From the NCBI GenBank assembly GCA_003455715.1, contig DMQJ01000228.1:497-14500 (forward strand): a stretch of DNA of 14,004 nucleotides, given 5' to 3'. Source of the DNA: Acidimicrobiaceae bacterium. Lineage in GTDB: Bacteria; Actinomycetota; Acidimicrobiia; Acidimicrobiales; Ilumatobacteraceae. The notes under the pieces are model-generated. The model saw nothing but the letters and a program-made list of their open reading frames with translations, made no database searches and was not told where the DNA came from. Positions 8,701-13,553 of the stretch are shown here, piece after piece (position 1 is the stretch's first letter; each line of letters begins with the position of its first letter). The translations under genes and the position numbers were made by a program.

Positions 8701-9416
8701 AAGTCGTCAGCGATCCCGCCGCTCTCGACGAGTTGGCGCACGGTCGGATTCACCAGGAGTGCCGACCCACGAGCTCCGTCGGTGGTCTGCCGGCTCAGGA
8801 CTGACGGGATCGGAGAACGCCAGGTGGCTCGAAGAAGCGCTGCGCCCTCCGTCGACGCCGCCACCGCAGCCACCGGCAGGTGGGCGGCTGTCTCACTGCT
8901 CGCCAGCACCTGGGCGGGCGAGGCCGACGCCTCAAGTTGCGCCAAGCGTGAGATCGACGGACCGCACATCACCAGCGACTTTCGAGAGCCTCCCACCAAC
9001 ACCGCGTGGAAGGTGCCCGTGTGCACGCCGACCGAGGCTCGGAGTCGACGGCCACCCATCATCGACGCGGGAAGCAGCGAAAGGTCGCGAGGCATTCGCA
9101 ACGCAGCTGCGGATGCGCGGCGCGCATGGTCGGGGAAGTCGTCGGCCCCGAACCACACCAGGGCTGCGTCGCCAGCGAAGCCCAGCACATCACCGCCCAG
9201 CTCGAGCGGTGCGCCGAGCACCGCACCGAAACAGCTGCTGACCGCTCGATGCAACACCTCCGGGCCCTCGGCACCGGTTCCCGTCAGTCGCTCGGTGAGG
9301 CTGGTGAAGCCGGTGAGGTCGGCCAGCACCGCCGAACCGTGCAGCTCGCGCCACGGCGGAGCGGCGGGCTCTGCAACCCAGCGCGACGCCAGTCGACTTG
9401 ACAGCGTTCCGATCAT
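5706..9416 (-). CDS. Soluble-adenylyl-cyclase-like twin cyclase domains + ATPase + TPR protein
   Basis: A 1236-aa cytosolic multidomain protein. Cyclase homology domain 1 (about residues 25-185) keeps the metal-binding Asp in LADLTGFT (D33) and the GDA Asp (D83). In GGDVLGFAGDA, however, the Lys of the soluble-cyclase motif GGDxLKFAGDA is Gly79. Domain 2 (about 240-410) has Ala248 at the metal-Asp position but keeps SYTVLGDPVNVAAR with N360 and R364. A STAND/AAA-type ATPase follows: the Walker A-like GEPGMGASS (459-467) lacks the Lys (Ala465), while the Walker B LLAIDDVD (580-587) is intact. TPR-like helices fill about 790-1205, and there is no C-terminal DNA-binding domain. The start is set by a TGATG overlap with the upstream lipoprotein gene; an upstream in-frame start at 9464 would lie inside that gene. 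It is probably a signalling scaffold with reduced or lost cyclase activity; that is inference. Confidence 0.87.
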   Translation of the reverse strand: MIGTLSSRLASRWVAEPAAPPWRELHGSAVLADLTGFTSLTERLTGTGAEGPEVLHRAVSSCFGAVLGAPLELGGDVLGFAGDAALVWFGADDFPDHARRASAAALRMPRDLSLLPASMMGGRRLRASVGVHTGTFHAVLVGGSRKSLVMCGPSISRLAQLEASASPAQVLASSETAAHLPVAAVAASTEGAALLRATWRSPIPSVLSRQTTDGARGSALLVNPTVRQLVESGGIADDFRAVSVAFIALSGIDQLIADEGIGAAFETIDATARLVERVCVEEAVEWLDVDVGHDAVKFIVASGVPKAVVHDDERLVRAVRAIIDASAHPLRAGAQRGRVFAGLLGVPSRRSYTVLGDPVNVAARAMSRAALGECIVGDGLGVENNLAFDVTSIGPQQLKNRALLMPMWRVTAVGERQTKPRAEPANVDSMGRHREAALLADEWKRVIDARSGRSIALLGEPGMGASSLLRAATDTAIGFATLIVADDSFRAVPFSGVRSVVAAVRSLEPMGGYAGGSDGTWEWLGMFVDRLPAHLRRWAPEALAAAEQRAQTDRTPQAVAQRTHVVLAGLLRAAAPTPWLLAIDDVDLMDDASRAVVSLLALNAADSALLLLTSRAPSSEASVEDLTLHLAPLDDEAAFELVAEMAPALRDDTIGRIVRAAAGNPFVLCELAAHPVDGDLPDSLQRVGAWLIDALPAETRRLVRDASILGPVFEIGTAAELLGRPELADLSAWRGAQRVLHAAGDHTVRFSHDAYRRVAYESLPFRRRRELHGALADLLRARADAPDAALGLHLEKAGRYSEAFPVTLRAARAAMASGAIAESVDLLGRAASMAHSLDRAGLGPILVDEGQARFWLGDIEGANQCYSRAARRLADPAHIAHLCHLRADLALTKGQLKATEQWARRGLVLTAASPDEYVAARCRLTLDVAACRDAAGDHRSSLRLAEEALHLAQEAGLMLEEGLAHHQLEMTYSVMVDERAFGHGRRACQLFEELGEDRYLNSALNNSGLTAMYYGRFDEAMSLYQRAAEAAERCGHALHLIMSLSNIGFLLYRQGKLVDADAVARRALRSAEAARLHSSIGYARILRSMVAAAEHRFDDAAVLLAGARESFTAANMDALVIDCDVTAVAHLVDEARYEEAVEAAERLTARLVHAEPELLIPLGRTLGRAEWELGVGDGAARVRAALADARRLHLNYEEYRCLATLRDIAERGGPAVEPDEVEVLRRLVDQMGIVVP

Positions 9417-9418
9417 CA
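9414..9418 (-). other. TGATG stop-start overlap (translational coupling)
   Basis: The TGA of the lipoprotein gene (9418-9416) and the ATG of the cyclase/ATPase/TPR gene (9416-9414) share one base. This arrangement usually means re-initiation by the same ribosome, and it decides the downstream start. Confidence 0.8.
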
Positions 9419-10423
9419 GGCGGGGCGAGTCCGCCCCCCGCCCGTGCCTGGGATGCCGCTGCACGACGGGTCGTCCTCATCGGTCGACAGGACGAGCTCG
9501 CTGGTGGACTCCGGCACGCACACCAACACGCCGTCGTAGATCTCTTCGAACGCGCCGCCGGGCCAGATGATCTGTGTGGTGCCGTCGAAGGAACACTGAT
9601 CGAAGACGGTCGCGGCGATACCTGCCACCGCTTCATTCGTCGGGCCGCCACCCGTGTCGGGGAGGAACGGTCGAGTCCACTCGCCGACCGGCCCATCGAA
9701 CGACATGTACCCCTCCATCGACGGGTCGGCTCCGTTATCTGTGACGATGAGCACCGGTTCAGCCGTGAGCCCCTCGGGGCACACGCTCAGCTCCGGCACA
9801 CCAACGAGTTCGCTCGTGAACTCCACGCCGGTGCCGTCGGCGGTGAGCACGGGCGAGCTGAAGGTGAAGGCGGGTTGGCGATCGTCGGGCGTCGTGCTCG
9901 CCAACAGCTCGTCGGTGCACTCGGGAGTCGATGCGTCGGCCTGCGCAGTGCGGGTCTCGCCGTCGGGGCCGACGACGGTCCACGCCGGAAGGGTCACCTC
10001 GTTCATGTCGGTCGGGCTGACGAAGAACGCTGGGCTGACGGTGCCGGGCGCGAACACGGTCGGCACCAGAAACAGGTCGGCTTCCTCCCCGTTCTCCACC
10101 GTGCTGTCGTCGGCGCCGAGCACCACGGCGTCGCCCTCGTTCACGTAGGCGAACGCGACCTCTCTCGTGAGGCTGTCCATGTCGATGCACACAACGCTCG
10201 GCACGATGGCGGCACCCGCCCCGGTGCCAGGCAGCTCGGGCAGCGACTCCGCAGGGGGCTCCGTGGTGGAAGCACCCGTCGTCGGGGCTGCTGTGTCGAC
10301 CGTGGTGGTGTCGGAGCTCTTCGAGTCATCGCTGCCACATGCCGACATCACCAGACCCACAACACCAAGGGTGAGCATCAACCTCTTGCGCGCGTGCCTG
10401 TTGGATTCCACGGTCTGCTTCAC
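9416..10423 (-). CDS. Predicted lipoprotein, unknown function
   Basis: A 335-aa secreted lipoprotein. A basic head (RHARKR) and a hydrophobic helix end in the lipobox VMSAC (C29), followed by a Ser/Asp/Thr/Pro-rich linker to about residue 65. The mature domain has six further Cys (79, 169, 215, 277, 302, 321), enough for three disulfides, and many Asp/Glu. I do not recognise a family. The GTG start is preceded by GGGGAGGT with 5 nt spacing. Its TGA stop overlaps the ATG of the cyclase/ATPase/TPR gene by one base (TGATG), so the two proteins are probably made in a fixed ratio and may work together. An outer sensor for the cytosolic protein is possible, but there is no transmembrane link in either one. 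It appears to be the first gene of the four-gene minus-strand cluster. Confidence 0.8.
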   Translation of the reverse strand: MKQTVESNRHARKRLMLTLGVVGLVMSACGSDDSKSSDTTTVDTAAPTTGASTTEPPAESLPELPGTGAGAAIVPSVVCIDMDSLTREVAFAYVNEGDAVVLGADDSTVENGEEADLFLVPTVFAPGTVSPAFFVSPTDMNEVTLPAWTVVGPDGETRTAQADASTPECTDELLASTTPDDRQPAFTFSSPVLTADGTGVEFTSELVGVPELSVCPEGLTAEPVLIVTDNGADPSMEGYMSFDGPVGEWTRPFLPDTGGGPTNEAVAGIAATVFDQCSFDGTTQIIWPGGAFEEIYDGVLVCVPESTSELVLSTDEDDPSCSGIPGTGGGRTRPA

Positions 10424-10428
10424 TCCGG

Positions 10429-10436
10429 ACCTCCCC
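10429..10436 (-). promoter_or_regulatory. Ribosome binding site for the 335-aa lipoprotein
   Basis: GGGGAGGT on the minus strand ends 5 nt before the GTG at 10423 and supports that non-ATG start. Confidence 0.6.
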
Positions 10437-10521
10437 GTCGTCTTCCGGTCGAAGAAGTGTGCCAGATTCCGCCTCCGTCATCTGCACCGCCGCGGTTCGT
10501 GAGGGTCCACGACCCGCTGAG

Positions 10522-10527
10522 TACGCT
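10522..10527 (+). promoter_or_regulatory. Possible -10 box of a leaderless selenoprotein transcript
   Basis: TACGCT fits TAnnnT and ends 6 nt before the ATG at 10534, which has no Shine-Dalgarno sequence. It lies in the 110-nt divergent gap between the lipoprotein and the GrdB-like gene. No clear -35 is seen. Confidence 0.35.
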
Positions 10528-10533
10528 CCGACC

Positions 10534-11688
10534 ATGAACGGTGACCAGGCGATGCGAGCGTTTGCGGCGGGGCTTCCAGGCCCGGAGTTCCCCAACCCGG
10601 CGTGGGTGACGCCGAAGCCCTTGGCGCAGAGCACCGTCGCCATCGTCACCAGCGCGGCCCTGCACACGCCCGACGACGAGGCCTTCAGCGCGGCCGACAC
10701 GGGCTACCGGGTCATCGAGCGCCACCGCCGCGACCTGGTGATGGGCCATTGGAGCCCCAACTTCGACCACACGGGCATCGTGCTCGACCTCAACGTGGTG
10801 TACCCGATCGACCGGCTGGAGGAACTGGCCCAGCAGGGTGCCATCGGGGCGGTGGCGCCCCGCCACATTTCGTTCGCGGGCAACCAGCCCGACGATGTGG
10901 CCACCATCCGCCTCGACACCGGCCCGCAAGCGGCGGCTGCCCTGAAGGCCGACGGTGTCGACGTGGTGCTGCTCACCCCCGTTTGACCACTGTGCACGCG
11001 CACCGTGAGTGTGCTCGCCCATGTGTTCGAAGCCGCTGGCATCGCCACGGTTGCCCTGTCGTCGGTGCGTGAGATGTGCGCGAAGGTGTCGCCGCCTCGC
11101 GCCCTGCACTGCGAGTTCCCCCTCGGTCGTCCGCTCGGTAAACCGAACGACGCTGCCTTCCAGCACGACGTGCTCGCCCGTGCCTTCGCACTTCTCGATG
11201 CGCCCAGCGGCCCGGTGTTGGTCGACCACCCCGAGGTGATCGAGAGCGACGAGCAGCCGCTGGCGTGCGCCCTGCCGCCGCGCTTCGACCCGTCGCTACC
11301 ACCGGCGGTCGATGAGGCCCGCGGCCTGCGCAAGGCGTACGACCGCCAACTCAGCCGCCGCGGCGTCACGGCAGTGGGCCGGGTGACCGACGCCGATGGC
11401 GTTCCCGGTGCGATCGGCGTGCTGCACGCCATCGCCAACGGGGCCGACTGGAAGGAAGCGGGCCTGCCGGGCGGCAACACCATCTCGGTGTGCCACGACA
11501 TCCGCAACTACTACGAGGAAGCCGCGCTGGAACTCGTCGACGGCCCGCCACCCGTGGGCCGGGCCATGGAGGACTGGTTCTACGACCAGACCGAAGCCGG
11601 CCGCACCATCCTGGCCGCGCGCGCAGCCATCAAAGACTCCGGCGCCAAGTTCCCCATCTGGTTCTACATGGTGGCTGGCCACCGTTGA
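10534..11688 (+). CDS. GrdB-family reductase-like selenoprotein, in-frame TGA (Sec) at 10984-10986
   Basis: Read with the TGA at 10984-10986 as selenocysteine, this is one 384-aa protein; read conventionally it splits into 150-aa and 227-aa pieces in the same frame. Around the TGA the sequence is LLTPV-U-PLCTRTVSVLAHVFEAAGI, giving U151-x-x-C154-T-R. This matches the UxxCTR redox site of glycine/sarcosine/betaine reductase protein B. Before it are family-type segments: HWSPNFDHTGIVLDLNVVYPIDRL (residues 72-95) and the VAPRHISFAG stretch (107-116). After it come a Rossmann-like helix, ALHCEFPLGRPLGKPND, and a C-terminal FPIWFYMVAGHR. A SECIS-like hairpin follows the TGA. No grdA, grdC, thioredoxin or sel gene lies in the window, so this is an orphan member with unknown substrate, probably redox-active at the U/C pair. 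The start is ATG 10534, possibly leaderless. A pseudogene is the alternative, but conserved coding on both sides argues against it. Confidence 0.87.
10998..11014 (+). promoter_or_regulatory. Candidate bacterial SECIS element
   Basis: Eleven bases after the TGA, GCGCAC (10998-11003) and GUGUGC (11009-11014) form a 6-bp stem (one G-U) with apical loop CGUGA. The loop begins 18 nt after the UGA and has G as its second base. The bacterial SECIS consensus asks for a small apical loop about 16-37 nt after the UGA with a G in its first two positions, so this fits. Folding was done by eye, and an alternative 4-bp hairpin (GUGC/GCAC, 10992-11003) overlaps it. Confidence 0.55.
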
Positions 11689-11707
11689 GCACAGTGGCTG
11701 GCCACCG
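11670..11707. repeat. 14-bp direct repeat with hairpins at the convergent gene ends
   Basis: GTGGCTGGCCACCG occurs at 11671-11684 and 11694-11707, spanning the stop of the selenoprotein gene and running to the end of the nrtR gene. Each copy folds as GTGG-CTGG-CCAC; the first extends to 5 bp. It may act as a weak two-way terminator, but there is no T-run. Confidence 0.4.
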
Positions 11708-12409
11708 CTAGCCCCGATCGGGCCGCAACAACGGAGGGGTCAACAGGGTGGCGCCCCCAACCCGGAACAACTGGGCCGGGCGACCGCCGACCCGCCGAGT
11801 CGTGGCACCGACCGGCTCGATGAACCGCTCGGCAGACGTCACCTTGCGGTGGAAGTTGCGGGGGTCGAGCGGCGTGCCCCAGACCGCTTCGTAAATGCGC
11901 CGAAGCTCGGCCACCGTGAATTCAGGCCGACAGAACGCAGCCGCGAGCGAGGTGTACTCAAGCTTCGACCGAGCGCGCTCCACTCCGTCGCGCAGAATCT
12001 GGGTGTGATCGAACGCGAGGCGAGTGGGTGAGGCCCCAAGGAGGGCTTCCACCTCTACCCACGACGCCGCGGCAGCATCGCTACCAGCTACGGGCTGGGG
12101 CATGTCGGGGAGGAAGGCGAGGTACGCAGTGCTGACCACTCGGCCCCTGGGGTCGCGGCCGGGCGCTCCATAGGTTGCCAACTGCTCGAGGTGCGCACCA
12201 CCCGGGGCGACACCGGTTTCTTCCCGGAGTTCCCTCGCCGCCGCCGTGGCCAGATCTTCCCGCTCTTCGACGAAACCTCCCGGAAGCGCCCACCGTCCCT
12301 TGAACGGCGCTGCGCCGCGACGTACGAGCAACACCTGCAACTGGTCGCCGCGTACGGTAAGCACCACCAAATCCACGGTGATGGCTGCGTTGAGACGAAG
12401 ACCAGACAC
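11708..12409 (-). CDS. nrtR: NrtR-type regulator: Nudix domain + winged helix
   Basis: A 233-aa protein with the architecture of NrtR, the Nudix-related repressor of NAD-metabolism genes whose ligand is commonly ADP-ribose. The N-terminal Nudix fold (residues about 5-145) carries a complete Nudix box, GGFVEEREDLATAAARELREETGV (Gx5Ex7REUxEExGU). ADP-ribose or NADH hydrolysis may therefore be retained, whereas many NrtRs have a decayed box. The C-terminal part (about 150-225) has the NrtR winged-helix pattern: EYTSLAAAFCRPEFTVAELRRIYEAVWGTPLDPRNFHRKV, then GRPAQLFRV. The GTG start at 12409 is forced by an in-frame TAA four codons upstream. There is no ribosome site, but TAAGCT lies 6 nt before it, as for a leaderless mRNA. 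It is divergent from the SPFH gene; two operator-like palindromes lie between them. Confidence 0.87.
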   Translation of the reverse strand: MSGLRLNAAITVDLVVLTVRGDQLQVLLVRRGAAPFKGRWALPGGFVEEREDLATAAARELREETGVAPGGAHLEQLATYGAPGRDPRGRVVSTAYLAFLPDMPQPVAGSDAAAASWVEVEALLGASPTRLAFDHTQILRDGVERARSKLEYTSLAAAFCRPEFTVAELRRIYEAVWGTPLDPRNFHRKVTSAERFIEPVGATTRRVGGRPAQLFRVGGATLLTPPLLRPDRG

Positions 12410-12415
12410 GACGAC

Positions 12416-12421
12416 AGCTTA
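12416..12421 (-). promoter_or_regulatory. Putative -10 box of nrtR (leaderless)
   Basis: TAAGCT on the minus strand lies 6 nt before the GTG start. It overlaps the edge of operator A, which would allow autoregulation. The -35 position is poor (CGCCTT). Confidence 0.45.
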
Positions 12422-12440
12422 TTCGTCATCTTGACGATAA
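12419..12440. promoter_or_regulatory. Putative NrtR operator A
   Basis: Read on the minus strand, it is TTATCGTC (12440-12433), a 5-nt spacer, GACGA (12427-12423), then ATAA. It is near-palindromic, with one extra base in the right flank. It shares TTATCGTC-N5-GACGA with operator B. It covers the SPFH -35 and meets the nrtR -10. The TTAT...GTC/GAC...ATAA style resembles described NrtR sites, from memory. Confidence 0.6.
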
Positions 12441-12459
12441 GGCGACCCCGAGTTATCGT
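12431..12459 (+). promoter_or_regulatory. Promoter of the SPFH/NAD-kinase-like operon
   Basis: The -35 TTGACG (12431-12436) and -10 TATCGT (12454-12459) are separated by exactly 17 bp, close to the primary sigma-factor consensus. The -35 lies inside operator A and the -10 inside operator B, so a bound repressor would block the promoter. Confidence 0.6.
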
Positions 12460-12473
12460 CTGTCTGACGACAA
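12453..12473. promoter_or_regulatory. Putative NrtR operator B
   Basis: TTATCGTC (12453-12460), a 5-nt spacer, and GACGACAA (12466-12473) form an inverted repeat with 8-bp half-sites and one mismatch. Its centre is 33 bp, about three helical turns, from that of operator A, which puts both on the same face of the DNA. Confidence 0.6.
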
Positions 12474-12474
12474 C

Positions 12475-12480
12475 AAGGAG
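12475..12480 (+). promoter_or_regulatory. Ribosome binding site of the SPFH gene
   Basis: AAGGAG lies 7 nt before the ATG at 12488, a near-consensus site that fixes this start over upstream in-frame ATGs inside the nrtR-coding stretch. Confidence 0.7.
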
Positions 12481-12487
12481 ACAGGCC

Positions 12488-13552
12488 ATGGCCGACATCA
12501 CCAAGCGACTCTTCCTCCGGCACCTCCGCGCCAACCCAACGTCGCATGTTCGGCATGTGCGCAACGGCAAGGTCGCGCACGACGGCGCCGGGCAGGCCTT
12601 CTGGTTCCGCCCCCTCACGGCATCACTCAGCGAAGTGCCGATGGATGATCGCGAGCAGCCCCTGCTCTTCCACGCTCGCACATCGGACTTCCAAGACGTC
12701 ACGGTGCAGGCAACGATCGCGTACCGGATCACCGACCCCGCCACCGCCGCGGCCCGCATCGACTTCGCGATCGACCCTAACACGGGCACGTGGATTGGCC
12801 TTCCGCTGGAACAGATCGGAGGTCTGCTCACCCAGCTGGCGCAGCAGCACACGCTGCAGCTCGTGGCTGGCATGTCCCTCCCTGCGGCACTGGCAGACGG
12901 AGTTGCAGCGATTCACGAACGGGTTGCCAGCGGCTTGACAACTGATGCTCGCCTGGCCGACATCGGCGTCGCCGTTGCCGACGTGCGCGTGATCGCAGTG
13001 CGTGCCGAGAGCGACGTCGAGCGGGCGTTGCAGACCCCCGCCCGGGAGCTCATCCAGCAGGACGCCGACAAGGCAACGTTCGAGCGGCGCGCTGTGGCAG
13101 TCGAGCGCGAGCGGGCGATCGCCGAAAACGAGCTGCAGAACCAGATCGAACTCGCCCGCCGCGAGGAGCAGCTGGTGTCGCAGAAGGGGCAGAACGAGCG
13201 CAAACGAGCCGAGGAACAAGGCGCCGCCGAACGGATCGCGGCCACCGCCGCCGCGGAGACCGCGACGATCGCCGCGGACGCAAAGGCCCGCAACGACCGG
13301 CTTCACGCGGCGGTGAAGGCCGAGACCACCCGCGACGTGGGCATCGCCCACGCCGAGGCTGAAGCCGCGCATCTCGCTGCCTACCGCGAACTCGAGGCCG
13401 CCACCATCCTCGGGCTGGTGGTGAAGGAACTGGCCGGCAACCTGCCAAGCATTGGCACCTTGAACCTCACGCCGGATCTCCTCACCACTCTGTTCGCCGG
13501 ACTCAGCGAGCGCCTCGGCACATCGCCCGCGGTGACCACCCAGGGAACCTGA
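12488..13552 (+). CDS. SPFH/band-7 domain protein
   Basis: A 354-aa protein with a stomatin/prohibitin-type domain at about residues 15-180, including FHARTSDFQDVTVQATIAYRITDP (61-84) and the closing IGVAVADVRVIAVRAESDVERAL (159-181). A long charged, Ala/Glu/Arg-rich helical stretch follows (about 185-305), likely a coiled coil for oligomerisation, and then a more hydrophobic C-terminal segment (305-345). No signal peptide or clear membrane helix is seen, unlike most band-7 proteins, so it may be cytosolic or peripherally attached. Its exact role is unknown. It is transcribed away from nrtR, under the two operator-like sites, and the NAD-kinase-like gene begins one base after its stop. Co-control with NAD metabolism is therefore the best contextual hint. 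Confidence 0.85.
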   Translation: MADITKRLFLRHLRANPTSHVRHVRNGKVAHDGAGQAFWFRPLTASLSEVPMDDREQPLLFHARTSDFQDVTVQATIAYRITDPATAAARIDFAIDPNTGTWIGLPLEQIGGLLTQLAQQHTLQLVAGMSLPAALADGVAAIHERVASGLTTDARLADIGVAVADVRVIAVRAESDVERALQTPARELIQQDADKATFERRAVAVERERAIAENELQNQIELARREEQLVSQKGQNERKRAEEQGAAERIAATAAAETATIAADAKARNDRLHAAVKAETTRDVGIAHAEAEAAHLAAYRELEAATILGLVVKELAGNLPSIGTLNLTPDLLTTLFAGLSERLGTSPAVTTQGT

Positions 13553-13553
13553 C

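Noticed and set aside
10984..10986. TGA as a true stop (two genes or a pseudogene)
   Set aside because: Both sides align to one family model in the same frame, the second piece would lack a ribosome site, and the TGA sits exactly at the UxxC site with a fitting hairpin.
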